A DNA stretch of 64,000 nt, from contig CAWFGV010000011.1 of the NCBI GenBank assembly GCA_963815445.1, positions 124,001 through 188,000 on the forward strand. Direction: 5' to 3'. Each line of letters begins with the position of its first letter. The first letter of the stretch is position 1. A model generated the notes under the pieces. That model worked only from the letters and a program-made list of their open reading frames with translations, made no database searches and had not been told where the DNA came from. This DNA comes from JANLYC01 sp963815445. Its GTDB lineage: Bacteria; Actinomycetota; Actinomycetes; Propionibacteriales; Nocardioidaceae. Shown piece after piece: positions 8,224 through 20,134 of this stretch. A program made the translations under genes and the position numbers.

Positions 8224-8246
8224 GGGCACAGATAGGCAGGGGCAGG

Positions 8247-11012
<2,766 letters not shown>

Positions 11013-11251
11013 GTATGTCCTCTTCGTCGTACGGCGGGCAGGCGAAGGACGGCACTGACGATGCCGCCTCAGGTTGCATCCTCGCAGGTTTGCCCGTGGG
11101 ACTCATCTCCCTGGTTCCAGCCTAGGCGGCGGGTCCATCTGGGCCAGATTGCCGGAATGACTTGCGCATGGGTCCAGATCGCGGTGGACTACCCTGCGTC
11201 GAGGGTGCAGGCCAATCAGGTGCTGTGCCATGGGGCCAAGGAGGCACAGGG

Positions 11252-11686
11252 GTGAGCGCGACCGCGGACAACGCGGCCAGCGGACCGGTCAGCCGGTTCG
11301 GATTCGAGTCAGGAATGGTCGTCCAGGAGCTGGGCTGGGACGAGGACATCGACGAGGATCTGCGGGCCTCCATCGAGAAGGCCGTCGGCGGGCAGCTCGT
11401 CGATGACCGGTACGGCGACGTGGTCGACGCTGTCATCTTGTGGTGGCGGCAGGACGACGGTGACCTCGTGGACGGGCTCGTCGACTCCTTGACCGACCTC
11501 GCCGACGGGGGAGCGATCTGGCTGCTCACGCCGAAGGTCGGGCGCGACAACTATGTCGATGCCAGTGCCATCGCCGAGGCGGCTCCGACTGCGGGTCTGT
11601 CGACGACGACGAGCCTGGCCGCCGGCCCTGAGTGGTCAGCCACGAAGCTCGTGTCACCCAAGACCGACCGGTCTCCTCGGCGCTGA
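11252..11686 (+). CDS. DUF3052 family protein
   Basis: A 144-residue protein of a family confined to actinobacteria, homologous by position and sequence to the gene between aceE and ahpE in mycobacteria. The region from FGFESGMVVQELGWDED to the WLLTPKVGRDNYV strand is compact and acidic. The C-terminal tail is rich in Ser, Thr and Arg. The GTG at 11252 has GGAG about eight bases upstream, which decides the start. No catalytic motif is visible. Conserved divergence from aceE suggests a shared promoter region. Function unknown. Confidence 0.88.
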   Translation: MSATADNAASGPVSRFGFESGMVVQELGWDEDIDEDLRASIEKAVGGQLVDDRYGDVVDAVILWWRQDDGDLVDGLVDSLTDLADGGAIWLLTPKVGRDNYVDASAIAEAAPTAGLSTTTSLAAGPEWSATKLVSPKTDRSPRR

Positions 11687-11819
11687 CGCGACCGTTCGCC
11701 TCCCATTCGCGAAGTTCTGCAGGGATGCGGGCGCGCTGGGGAATGTGCGTGGTCCGACTTACGATCGAGGCGAACCCGTTGGATTCGTCCAGTGCCCACG
11801 TGATTCGGAGCCCAGCGTC

Positions 11820-12281
11820 ATGCCTCTCGAGATCGGTGCCCCCGCGCCTGACTTCAGCCTCAAGGACCAGCACGGACAGCCGGTCTCACCGTCGGACTTT
11901 CGCGGGGTGAAGAACCTCGTCCTCGTGTTCTACCCGTTCGCGTTCAGCAGCGTCTGCACCGGTGAGCTGCACGAGCTCCGTGACCACATCGCTGACGTCT
12001 CCAACGACGAGACGGCGTTGGTCGCGGTGTCGTGCGACCACATGTTCTCCTTGCGCGCGTACGCCGAGCGGGACGGCTACCCGTTCCCGCTGCTCAGTGA
12101 CTTCTGGCCACACGGCGCGGTCTCTGCTGCGTACGGCATCTTCGACGACCGGGCCGGCTGCTCCGGCCGGGCCACCTTCATCCTCGATCGTGCAGGCATC
12201 CTGCGGTGGCAGGTCCAAAACGCCATCCCGAAGGCGCGTGATGTCGACGAGTACCGCAAGGTGTTGGCCGAGCTCGGCTGA
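11820..12281 (+). CDS. ahpE: Peroxiredoxin, AhpE type
   Basis: Thiol peroxidase of 153 residues that reduces organic peroxides and peroxynitrite in the cytosol. The peroxidatic Cys46 lies in PFAFSSVCTGEL. Two further cysteines (VSCDH, AGCSG) do not match the usual resolving position of two-Cys Prx, fitting the one-Cys AhpE class recycled by mycothiol/mycoredoxin. I start at the ATG at 11820, where the family begins (MPLEIGAPAPDF). It is downstream of the DUF3052 gene, as in mycobacteria, and probably has its own promoter in the 133-base gap. Confidence 0.93.
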   Translation: MPLEIGAPAPDFSLKDQHGQPVSPSDFRGVKNLVLVFYPFAFSSVCTGELHELRDHIADVSNDETALVAVSCDHMFSLRAYAERDGYPFPLLSDFWPHGAVSAAYGIFDDRAGCSGRATFILDRAGILRWQVQNAIPKARDVDEYRKVLAELG

Positions 12282-12411
12282 TCGCCACCACAACCTCCGC
12301 TTTCCGGACACGTCCGGCAGGTCCGGCAATGCCCGGACGTAAGTTCTGTCTGCCAGTTTGGGCAAAGCGATAGCGGACTGGGCGCTGCCAGTGTTCGATA
12401 GTCCACAGGAC

Positions 12412-12445
12412 ACGACCGCCAGCGAACCGAGACGTTGGCGGTCGT
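12412..12445 (+). terminator. Stem-loop between ahpE and tRNA-Val
   Basis: Perfect 10-bp stem (ACGACCGCCA paired with TGGCGGTCGT) around a 14-base loop, followed by a T-richer stretch (TGTCCTTTGT). It sits 130 bases behind the ahpE stop and 63 before the tRNA. Likely a terminator for readthrough from ahpE. Confidence 0.45.
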
Positions 12446-12508
12446 TGTCCTTTGTCCGGGCTCTTTTGTCCGAGGCCCTTCGCGGGCGTTAGGCTTTCCG
12501 CGCTTTCG

Positions 12509-12583
12509 GGGCGTATAGCTCAGCGGTAGAGCACCTGCCTTACAAGCAGGTGGTCGCAGGTTCGATCCCTGCTGCGCCCACCA
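12509..12583 (+). tRNA. tRNA-Val (anticodon TAC)
   Basis: Complete cloverleaf: acceptor GGGCGTA paired with TGCGCCC, D-arm GCTC/GAGC, anticodon stem CCTGC/GCAGG with loop CTTACAA, T-arm GCAGG/CCTGC with TTCGATC. The anticodon TAC reads GTA valine codons. The discriminator base A is followed by a genome-encoded CCA at 12581-12583. Confidence 0.97.
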
Positions 12584-12629
12584 CCGACTCGGGCGTCCGG
12601 TCGGAACGGATGTGACGGAGGTGATGGCG

Positions 12630-13685
12630 ATGTCGACCACGTCAGCTGGTGAGCACATGGGGGCCGAGATCTCGGCCCAGCCAACCGTATGGCGGGACCT
12701 GCTGGCGACGAGTCAGGCCGCGGGGACCCCAGTGGCGGACGTGGCCGAGCAGATTCTGACCCGACGGCCGCGGTTCGTGCTGCTCGCCGCCCGCGGCACG
12801 TCGGACCACGCCGCGCTGTACGCGAAGTACCTCGTCGAGATCCTGCTCGGGCTCCCGGCCGGACTGGTGTCCCCGTCGACGACGACGGTCTACGGTGCGC
12901 GGCCAGACCTGCGCGAGGTGCTGCTGGTCGCCATCAGCCAGTCCGGAGGCTCGCCGGACCTCGTGCGCACCGTCGAACAGGCGCGCACCCAGGGCGCCAC
13001 CACACTGGCTGTCACGAACCATCCCGGGTCGGCACTCAACCAGGCCGCCGAGCTCGAGATCGACGTGGCGGCTGGACCTGAACGGTCGGTTGCAGCGACC
13101 AAGTCCTACACCGCCGAGCTGCTCGCCCTGTACCTGGTGGTGGCTCGGCTGGCCGGGCGAGACACCGCTGCCGCGAACAGGTTGCCGGAGTGGGGAGACC
13201 AGGTGCTCGCCGAGGAGCCCCGGATCCGAGAGCTGGCCCAGCGATATCGGTCGACGGATCGGCTGGTGGTGACCGGCCGCGGGTACTCGTACGCCACGGC
13301 GCGGGAGGCGGCGCTCAAGCTCATGGAGACGAGCTATGTGTCGGCTCAGGCGTTCTCGGGTGCAGACCTCATGCATGGTCCGCTCGCGCTGGTCGAGGCG
13401 CAGGTGCCCGTTCTCGCGATCACCGCCGCAGGTCGTGGGGGAGACGCGTTGCAGCCCACCCTCGAACGACTGGTACAGACCGGTGCCGACCTGGTTTGCG
13501 TCGGGGCACATGGCGCCTCGGCGTACTCCGCACCGGACGTCGCGCTGCCGGCAGACGTGCCGGAGGAGCTGTCACCGCTGCTCGAGATCCTGCCGTTCCA
13601 GCACCTGTCGCTACACCTTGCGCTGGCCAAGGGGGCTGACCCGGACGCCCCCCGCGGGCTCCGCAAGGTCACCGAAACTCTGTAG
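12630..13685 (+). CDS. SIS-domain sugar-phosphate isomerase/deaminase (GlmS-like, no glutaminase domain)
   Basis: A 351-residue double SIS protein resembling the isomerase half of GlmS. Proteins of this build include glucosamine-6-phosphate deaminase (NagB-II) and FrlB/AgaS enzymes. Visible parts are AARGTSDHAALYAKY and ISQSGGSPD in the first SIS domain, the ERSVAATKSYTAELLAL helix, and GRGYSYATAREAALKLMET in the second. GGAGG eight bases before the ATG at 12630 decides the start. It lies 80 bases upstream of the sugar-uptake operon. The likely job is turning glucosamine-6-phosphate into fructose-6-phosphate plus ammonia. The exact substrate is inferred from context only. Confidence 0.8.
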   Translation: MSTTSAGEHMGAEISAQPTVWRDLLATSQAAGTPVADVAEQILTRRPRFVLLAARGTSDHAALYAKYLVEILLGLPAGLVSPSTTTVYGARPDLREVLLVAISQSGGSPDLVRTVEQARTQGATTLAVTNHPGSALNQAAELEIDVAAGPERSVAATKSYTAELLALYLVVARLAGRDTAAANRLPEWGDQVLAEEPRIRELAQRYRSTDRLVVTGRGYSYATAREAALKLMETSYVSAQAFSGADLMHGPLALVEAQVPVLAITAAGRGGDALQPTLERLVQTGADLVCVGAHGASAYSAPDVALPADVPEELSPLLEILPFQHLSLHLALAKGADPDAPRGLRKVTETL

Positions 13686-13728
13686 AAATCCCGGCGGGAC
13701 TCTTGCGCAACCGGAATCGTGGGTCCAT

Positions 13729-13757
13729 TATTCGTTAGGAAAGTTTCCTAACGAATA
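13729..13757. promoter_or_regulatory. 29-bp perfect palindrome in front of the GH9 operon, candidate ROK operator
   Basis: Arms TATTCGTTAGGAAA and TTTCCTAACGAATA around a single central G. It ends eight bases before the GH9 start codon and so overlaps the promoter or leader. The size and TTAGGAAA-TTTCCTAA core look like a ROK-family operator, and a ROK gene is second in this operon. Autoregulated repression lifted by sugar is the simplest model. Confidence 0.75.
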
Positions 13758-13765
13758 GGCGTCGG

Positions 13766-15718
13766 ATGCGTCCACTTCGGGTCCCGGTCATCATCTCGGC
13801 CATCGCAGCCCTGCTCGGCGTCACCTGCCTTGCGCCCACCGGGTACGCCGAGAAGGTCCGACCGGCGACGCCCTCCGCGCAGCTCCGGCTCGACCAGCTC
13901 GGGTATCTGCCGCACGAGGTCAAGCAGGCCCGCCTCATGACAGCGCGGCGGATCGCGTCGACCAGGTTTCGCATCATCGACCGCCATGGCGACGTGGTCC
14001 TGCGCGGACAGGTGCCTGCGCGCCCGGTCGGGTCCTGGAGCTCGCGCTACCAGGCGGTGTACAGGTTGACCTTCTCGAGACTGACCGCACCCGGCCGCTA
14101 CCACCTGGTCACCTCCGGGGGCGTGACGGCCACCTCTCCTCAGTTCCGCATCGGCGGTCCCTCGCTGGTGTACGGGACGCTCGTGCGGAGCGGTCTTCGG
14201 TTCGACCAGAGTCAGCGAGACGGGCTCGACGTCATACCCGGTACTCTGCATCGCCGTCCGGCGCATCGACATGACCGCCGCGCAGCGGTGTACGCGTGGC
14301 CGTCATTCGTGCCCGGGTCCGACACCATCACCGACCACGACCTCACCCGGATCGGTGGTCCGGTCGACGTTGCGGGCGGTTGGTTCGACGCAGGCGACTA
14401 TCTGAAGTTCACGCACAGCACTGCCTACAACGACGTGCTGCTCTTCTTCAGCGCGTCACTGGTGCACGGTCGCAGCCGGCTCGAGCTGCTGGCCGAGGCC
14501 CGCCACGGGCTGCGTTGGCTGACGAAGATGTGGCGGCCTCGCGAGGGGGTGCTCTACCTTCAGGTCGGCATCGGATCCGGCAACCAGGCGGGCACGTTCC
14601 ATGGCGACCACGACGGCTGGCGGCTCCCGCAGAGAGACGACCACGTGACCGCTCGGCTCGACCGATACGTGGCACATCGGCCGGTCTTCGCGGCCAACCG
14701 CCCGCACCGGCTGATCAGCCCCAACCTCGTCGGTCGGGTGTCGGCCGCCTTTGCCCTCGGCGCTCTCGCCGACGCCCGGTCCTACCCGGCTCGGGCGCGG
14801 CGTGAGCTGCGGCTGGCGACGTCGCTGTACGCACGGGCCAGAACCGCCCGCCCACCGAAGACACTCGTCACCGCGTTGCCTCACGCGTTCTATCCCGAGG
14901 ACAGCTGGCGTGACGACATGGAGCTCGGCGCGGCGGAGATCGCGCTAGCGTCCCGTCGGCTCGGATACCCGGCTCGCCGGTACGTGGGTCAGAGCGCCAC
15001 CTGGGCGAGCGGTTACCTGCACAGCAGGGATCGCGACTCGCTGAACCTCTACGACACGAGTGCGCTGGCTCATGTCGCGTTGGCCGAGGCCATGCGGCGA
15101 ACGGGCAGCTCGACAGGTCTGCCCGTCACCCGGACCCGCCTCGTGAAGGATCTTCGTCGCCAGCTCGGGTCGGGCGTCAGGCGGGCACATCGGGACCCGT
15201 TCGCGGCCGGCGGCGCGTACGACGAGTTCGACGTCAACTCCCACACGTTCGGGCTGGTGGCCACCGCTGGCCTCTACCAGCGGCTGACCGGACGGACCGG
15301 CTTCGGCGCCTTCGCCACGGCTCAGCGCAACTGGCTGCTGGGCGAGAACCCGTGGGGCGTCACCGCGATGGTCGGGGTGGGCTCGACATTCCCGCACTGC
15401 ATGCAGCACCAGATCGCCAATCTGGTCGGCAGCACGGACGGGTCCCCGCCCGTCGACGTGGGAGCGGTGGTCAACGGCCCCAACGATGCGCACATCTTTG
15501 CCGGCGGCCTGGGCGGCTACCAGGACGGCATGGTGCGCTGCCCCGGGCACGGCGTGGATCCCTATCGAGCATTCAGTGGACGAGGCAGCCGGTACGTCGA
15601 CGACGTGCGCTCCTGGCAGACCGACGAACCGGCGCTCGACATGACGGGCGCGGCCATCATCGCCGGGGCAGCGCAGCTGGCGCTCGGCCACCGCGCGAGC
15701 GACGGTGTCGCACGATGA
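13766..15718 (+). CDS. Secreted glycoside hydrolase family 9 enzyme
   Basis: Inverting glycosidase of 650 residues. A signal peptide (1-28, ending at TGYA) is followed by an Ig-like N-terminal domain (about 35-130) and the (alpha/alpha)6 GH9 barrel. The catalytic base pair is in WFDAGDYLKF (Asp208, Asp211) and the proton donor is Glu621 in WQTDEPALD. The GENPWGVTAMVGVG segment replaces the usual GH9 signature. GH9 covers cellulases and also exo-glucosaminidases such as the one in Vibrio chitin operons. Neighbouring SIS and BadF genes favour the latter, but the sequence does not decide. First gene behind the palindrome; its stop overlaps the next start (ATGA). Confidence 0.87.
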   Translation: MRPLRVPVIISAIAALLGVTCLAPTGYAEKVRPATPSAQLRLDQLGYLPHEVKQARLMTARRIASTRFRIIDRHGDVVLRGQVPARPVGSWSSRYQAVYRLTFSRLTAPGRYHLVTSGGVTATSPQFRIGGPSLVYGTLVRSGLRFDQSQRDGLDVIPGTLHRRPAHRHDRRAAVYAWPSFVPGSDTITDHDLTRIGGPVDVAGGWFDAGDYLKFTHSTAYNDVLLFFSASLVHGRSRLELLAEARHGLRWLTKMWRPREGVLYLQVGIGSGNQAGTFHGDHDGWRLPQRDDHVTARLDRYVAHRPVFAANRPHRLISPNLVGRVSAAFALGALADARSYPARARRELRLATSLYARARTARPPKTLVTALPHAFYPEDSWRDDMELGAAEIALASRRLGYPARRYVGQSATWASGYLHSRDRDSLNLYDTSALAHVALAEAMRRTGSSTGLPVTRTRLVKDLRRQLGSGVRRAHRDPFAAGGAYDEFDVNSHTFGLVATAGLYQRLTGRTGFGAFATAQRNWLLGENPWGVTAMVGVGSTFPHCMQHQIANLVGSTDGSPPVDVGAVVNGPNDAHIFAGGLGGYQDGMVRCPGHGVDPYRAFSGRGSRYVDDVRSWQTDEPALDMTGAAIIAGAAQLALGHRASDGVAR

Positions 15719-16914
15719 CCGCCACTCCGGGAACGCCCCGGCTCCTTCGGGGCATCAACGACCGCGCCGCCCTGGACCTGCTGCTCGCGCACGGCCCGCT
15801 GTCGCGCAGTCGGCTCGGTGAGCTGACGGGGCTCTCGAAACCGACCGCGTCGCAGCTGCTGGCGCGGCTGGAGCGGGCGGGGCTGGTCCTCGCGAGCGGA
15901 AGCAGCGTCGGTCGTCCAGGTCCCCGGGCGCAGCTCTACGAGATCAACCACGCGGCCGCCTTCGTAGCCGCGCTGGACGTCACACCTGCCCGCATCCTGT
16001 CGGCGGTCGCAGACATCACCGGCCGCATCGTCGGTGAGTTCGAGCTGCCGACGCCGCGCCGGTCCGGCTCCGACGCGGTACGCCAGGTGCGGGCCGCCCT
16101 GGACGGCGCGCTGGCGGCCGCCGGGATCCCGTCGGCACAGCTGCACCGCCTGGTGATCGGGACCCCGGGCGCGTTCGACCCGAGCAATCGTCGGCTGCGC
16201 TACGCACGGCACCTGCCGGGCTGGCATGACCCGGACCTGCTCGACCGGCTGGCGGAGAACCTCGCCATCCCGTTCGACGTCGACAACGACGTCAACCTTG
16301 CGGCGGTAGCCGAGCAGCGAGCCGGGCGCGCGATGGGCTACCCGTCCTTCGTCCTGCTGTGGGCCGACGAGGGGCTCGGCGCCGCCATCGTCATCGACTC
16401 GGTGCTGCATCGCGGCGCGACCGGCGGTGCGGGCGAGGTGGGGTTTCTCCCACTCCCGGGAACCCCGCTCGTCCGGCATGTCCGTCGTACCAACGCCGGT
16501 GGCTTCCAGGAGCTCGCGGGTGGCAAGCAGGTGCTGGCGCTCGCGCGCAGCCTGGGCATCCGGTCCAGCACCCCTGAGGGCGCGGTCAAACGGGCGCTCA
16601 CGACGCCGGGCGCGGGAGACGAGCTTCTCGATGCGCTGGCCAGCCGGCTGGCGCTCGGGCTCGCGGCCATCGTCTCGGTCGTGGATCCCGGGCTCGTGGT
16701 CCTCACGGGCCACGTCCTGACGGCCGGGGGGCAGCGACTGCTCGAGCTCATCCAGGCCGAGTTCGCGACTCTCGCCGTCGCCCGTCCGAAGATCGAGCTG
16801 TCCGGCATACCCGAGAAGAACGTTCTACGCGGGGGCCTGCACGTGGCCCTCGCGTCCGCCCGGGACGAGGTCTTCGACACCGTCCAGTCCACCTCAGCCG
16901 TGAGCAGCACCTGA
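15715..16914 (+). CDS. ROK-family transcriptional regulator
   Basis: A 399-residue repressor-type ROK protein. The winged helix-turn-helix occupies about residues 10-70 (LSRSRLGELTGLSKPTASQLLARL) and is followed by a sugar-kinase-like fold. The zinc-binding Cys cluster of ROK kinases is missing, and the GE(I/L)GH stretch is degenerate (GAGEVGFLPLPG), so it is a sensor, not a kinase. It starts at the ATG at 15715, which overlaps the GH9 stop by 4 bases. It probably binds the 29-bp palindrome at 13729-13757 and responds to the sugar brought in by the ABC transporter that follows. Confidence 0.92.
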   Translation: MTATPGTPRLLRGINDRAALDLLLAHGPLSRSRLGELTGLSKPTASQLLARLERAGLVLASGSSVGRPGPRAQLYEINHAAAFVAALDVTPARILSAVADITGRIVGEFELPTPRRSGSDAVRQVRAALDGALAAAGIPSAQLHRLVIGTPGAFDPSNRRLRYARHLPGWHDPDLLDRLAENLAIPFDVDNDVNLAAVAEQRAGRAMGYPSFVLLWADEGLGAAIVIDSVLHRGATGGAGEVGFLPLPGTPLVRHVRRTNAGGFQELAGGKQVLALARSLGIRSSTPEGAVKRALTTPGAGDELLDALASRLALGLAAIVSVVDPGLVVLTGHVLTAGGQRLLELIQAEFATLAVARPKIELSGIPEKNVLRGGLHVALASARDEVFDTVQSTSAVSST

Positions 16915-16943
16915 GCACGACGTCACCACAGGAGAGCCGAACC

Positions 16944-18278
16944 ATGTCACGAATCCATCGACACGTTGTCGCGACGACGGGTGCCGTCCTGCTGGCCCTG
17001 GTCGGCGCCGCCTGCACCGGCGGCACGAGCGGAGGTGCGACCGACGACCCCACGAAGGACACGACGATCACCTTCTGGCACGGCTGGAGCGCACCGAGCG
17101 AGGTCAAGGCGATCCAGGCCACGGTTGCCGCGTTCGAGACGAAGTTTCCGAACATCCACGTCAAGGTGGTCGGCAACATCACCGATGACAAGATCAACCA
17201 GGCGTTGCGGGCCGGAGGGTCGAGTGCTCCGGACGTGGTGTCGTCCTTCACGACGGACAACGTGGGTGAGTTCTGTTCGTCGCACGTCTTCACCGACCTG
17301 ACGCCGTTCCTCGAGAAGTCCGGGATCGATCCACAGCAGACGTTCCCCGCCGCGTTGCTGGACTACACGCAGTACCAGGGCGATCAGTGCACCCTTCCCC
17401 TGCTCAGCGACGCCTATGGCCTCTACTACAACAAGGATGCGTTCCAGGCGGCCGGAATCACCTCGCCTCCGAAGACGCTGTCGGAGTTCAAGAAGGATGC
17501 GATCGCGCTGACGAAGTCCGACGGCGACAGCTATTCGCAGCTGGGGTTCATGCCGGACTTCCACGGCTACGAGTCGACGATGAGTCACTACGCCGCGCTG
17601 TGGGGACCTACCTACTTCACTGCCGACGGCGCCTCGAACGCGGCCAACGATCCCGCTCTCACGTCGATGTTCACGTGGCAGAAGAGCATGGTGGATGCAC
17701 TGGGTGGTTACGCGAAGCTGGAGAAGTACCGGTCGACGTTCGGAGACGAGTTCAGCTCGCAGAACCCCTTCATGACCGGAAAGGTCGCCATGGCCATGGA
17801 CGGTGAGTGGCGGGCCGGCATGATCGACGACTCGCGTGCCGGCCTCAACTACGGTGTGGCGCCCTTCCCCGTTCCGGATGACCAGGCGGACACGTACGGC
17901 AAGGGGTACATCACCGGAACCATCGTCGGTATCGCGAGCACCAGCCAGAAGCAGAACGCGGCGTGGGAGTTCGTGAAGTTCCTGACCACGGACACCGACG
18001 CGGTCGTCAACTTCGCCAACGCCATCCACAACATCCCCTCGACCAAGCCGGCGCTCGCCTCGCCAGGGGTCGGCCAGGACCCGAGCAGCAAGGTCTTCAT
18101 CGAGATCGCGCAGAATCCGAACAGCAACACGACACCGTCGAGCCCCAACGGAGGCGCTTACCAGCTGACGCTGCAAGACGTCGGATACGGCTACGAGTCG
18201 GGCAAGATCCACGATCTCGCGTCCGCGTTGCAGGCGGCAGCCAAGCAGATCGACGCGGACATCGCCCAGGCGCAGTGA
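16944..18278 (+). CDS. ABC-transporter sugar-binding lipoprotein (family 1)
   Basis: Extracytoplasmic lipid-anchored binding protein of 444 residues. The signal peptide ends in a lipobox LVGAAC, with Cys24 as the lipidation site. The mature protein starts with a Gly/Ser/Thr spacer and then the TITFWHGWS strand typical of CUT1 oligosaccharide binders. AGGAGAG is well placed before the ATG. The stop overlaps the next permease start (TGATG). The ligand is probably a beta-linked disaccharide or amino-sugar oligomer, judging from GH9, GH4 and kinase neighbours. No ATPase gene is in the locus, so a shared MsiK-type ATPase must energise it. Confidence 0.93.
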   Translation: MSRIHRHVVATTGAVLLALVGAACTGGTSGGATDDPTKDTTITFWHGWSAPSEVKAIQATVAAFETKFPNIHVKVVGNITDDKINQALRAGGSSAPDVVSSFTTDNVGEFCSSHVFTDLTPFLEKSGIDPQQTFPAALLDYTQYQGDQCTLPLLSDAYGLYYNKDAFQAAGITSPPKTLSEFKKDAIALTKSDGDSYSQLGFMPDFHGYESTMSHYAALWGPTYFTADGASNAANDPALTSMFTWQKSMVDALGGYAKLEKYRSTFGDEFSSQNPFMTGKVAMAMDGEWRAGMIDDSRAGLNYGVAPFPVPDDQADTYGKGYITGTIVGIASTSQKQNAAWEFVKFLTTDTDAVVNFANAIHNIPSTKPALASPGVGQDPSSKVFIEIAQNPNSNTTPSSPNGGAYQLTLQDVGYGYESGKIHDLASALQAAAKQIDADIAQAQ

Positions 18279-19222
18279 TGGCGGCCACGGTCACCCTGCA
18301 GAGCAGGCGACGGCGGGAGCGGTGGCGCACCGTTGCGTTCCTGTCCCCGTGGCTGTTGGGGACCGGGCTGTTCTTCCTGTATCCGTTGGCGGCGACGGCG
18401 TACTTCTCGTTCACGAAGTACGACGGCTTCACCAGTCCGAGCTGGGTCGGCCTCGGCAACTGGGACTACGTCGTCCACACCTATCCGTTCTTCTGGCCGG
18501 CATTGCGCAACACGCTGTGGCTCGTCATCGTGGTCGTGACGTTGCGTGTGCTGTTCGGACTGGCGGTCGGGATGCTCGTCGTGAAGCTCAAGCGCGGTGT
18601 CGGCGTGTTCCGCACGCTGTTCTATGCCCCGTTCCTCGCCCCGCCGGTCGCGGCGACGATGGCGTTCGCGTTCATGCTCAATCCCGGCACCGGGCCGGTG
18701 GACACGATTCTCGGCAAGCTCGGCCTGCCGCAGCCCGGCTGGTTCAACGACCCGACGTGGGCCAAACCGGCTCTGACCTTGATGGCGCTGTGGGGGATCG
18801 GCGACCTGATGATCATCTTCATGGCCTCGTTGCTGGACGTGCCGCGCGAGCAGTATGAGGCGGCCGCGCTCGATGGGGCCGGCGCCGTCGGACGATTCCG
18901 CTTCGTGACGCTGCCGAACATCGCTCCCATCCTGCTCTTCGCGGCCGTCACGGGCGTGATCCAGGCGATGCAGTACTACACGGAGCCGCTCATCGCGGGC
19001 AAGGTAGCCAGCGGTCAGATCGGTGGAGCCGGTCAACAGGTCGAGCCCGGGTACCCCGACAAGTCGACGTTGACGCTGCCCCAGCTGGTCTACAACCTGG
19101 GCTTCCAGCGCTTCGACACGGGGGCCGCCTGCGTCGTCGCGCTGGTCCTGTTCGGCCTGGCGATGGCGTTCTCGGCGTTCCTGATGCGGCGAGGCAACGG
19201 GTTGTGGGCGGCGGGTGACTGA
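18278..19222 (+). CDS. ABC sugar permease 1 (MalF-type)
   Basis: Inner-membrane channel subunit of 314 residues with six predicted helices, beginning with FLSPWLLGTGLFFLYPLAATAYFSF. The EAA loop that docks the ATPase is REQYEAAALDGAGAVGRFRFVTLPNI. The start at 18278 overlaps the stop of the binding-protein gene, implying translational coupling. It pairs with the second permease three bases downstream. Substrate as for the binding protein. Confidence 0.94.
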   Translation: MAATVTLQSRRRRERWRTVAFLSPWLLGTGLFFLYPLAATAYFSFTKYDGFTSPSWVGLGNWDYVVHTYPFFWPALRNTLWLVIVVVTLRVLFGLAVGMLVVKLKRGVGVFRTLFYAPFLAPPVAATMAFAFMLNPGTGPVDTILGKLGLPQPGWFNDPTWAKPALTLMALWGIGDLMIIFMASLLDVPREQYEAAALDGAGAVGRFRFVTLPNIAPILLFAAVTGVIQAMQYYTEPLIAGKVASGQIGGAGQQVEPGYPDKSTLTLPQLVYNLGFQRFDTGAACVVALVLFGLAMAFSAFLMRRGNGLWAAGD

Positions 19223-19225
19223 CCG

Positions 19226-20134
19226 ATGAGCGACGACACGCTGGTCGCGCCGGGCGTCCGGCCCGGCCTCCACGAGACGAGCCACGACCCTGGTCCGCCG
19301 AGCTGGCGACGCCAGGCGATCCTCGAGTGGATCGCCGTGCACTCCCTGGCCGTGGCCGCGGCCTTGTTCTTCATCCTGCCGTTCGTCTTCGTCTCTCTCA
19401 CGGCGGTGATGAGCGACCAGCAGGCGCTGACCAAGGACCTGTGGCCGTCCACGTGGCAGTGGCACAACATCGCGACGGTCTGGAACACCCCGGGGTTCCT
19501 GACGTGGTGGCGCAACACGCTCGTCTATGCCAGCGTCGGCACCGCGTTGTCCCTCGTGTCCAGCATCCCGGTGGCGTACGCGCTGGCGCGGTTCCGCTTT
19601 CGCGGGCGCAACCTGGCCATGATGGTCGTGATCTCCACGATGATGCTGCCGCCCCAGGTCGTCATCGTGCCGATGTACCTGTTCTGGGCCCGGCAGATGC
19701 ACCTGTCGGGGTCGTTGTGGCCGTTGATCATCCCGCTGGCGTTCGGTGACCCCTTCTCGATCTTCCTGTTGCGCCAGTTCCTGCTGACGATCCCCAAGGA
19801 GTACGTCGATGCTGCCAAGGTCGACGGCTGTGGTGAGCTGCGGGCGCTGCTGAGAGTCGTGCTGCCGATGGCCAAGCCGGCCATCCTCGCAGTCGGGCTG
19901 TTCCAGTTCTTCTCCTGTTGGAACGACTACTTCGGACCGCAGATCTATGCCAGTGAGAACCCTGGCGCCTGGACGCTCAGCTACGGCCTTGAGTCGTTCA
20001 AGAGTGCGCACCAGACCAACTGGAACCTGACGATGGCAGCGACCCTGCTCGTGATGGCTCCGGTCATTATCGTCTTCTTCTTCGCCCAGAAGGCGTTCAT
20101 CGAAGGGGTCACCCTGACAGGAGTCAAAGGATGA
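19226..20134 (+). CDS. ABC sugar permease 2 (MalG-type)
   Basis: Second channel subunit, 302 residues, six helices after a polar N-terminal tail of about 40 residues. Its EAA loop reads KEYVDAAKVDGCGELRALLR. It is shorter and more hydrophobic at the C-terminus than permease 1, as usual for MalG-like partners. Three bases separate it from the preceding gene and its end overlaps the GH4 start by four bases, so the whole transporter and hydrolase set is one transcript. Confidence 0.94.
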   Translation: MSDDTLVAPGVRPGLHETSHDPGPPSWRRQAILEWIAVHSLAVAAALFFILPFVFVSLTAVMSDQQALTKDLWPSTWQWHNIATVWNTPGFLTWWRNTLVYASVGTALSLVSSIPVAYALARFRFRGRNLAMMVVISTMMLPPQVVIVPMYLFWARQMHLSGSLWPLIIPLAFGDPFSIFLLRQFLLTIPKEYVDAAKVDGCGELRALLRVVLPMAKPAILAVGLFQFFSCWNDYFGPQIYASENPGAWTLSYGLESFKSAHQTNWNLTMAATLLVMAPVIIVFFFAQKAFIEGVTLTGVKG

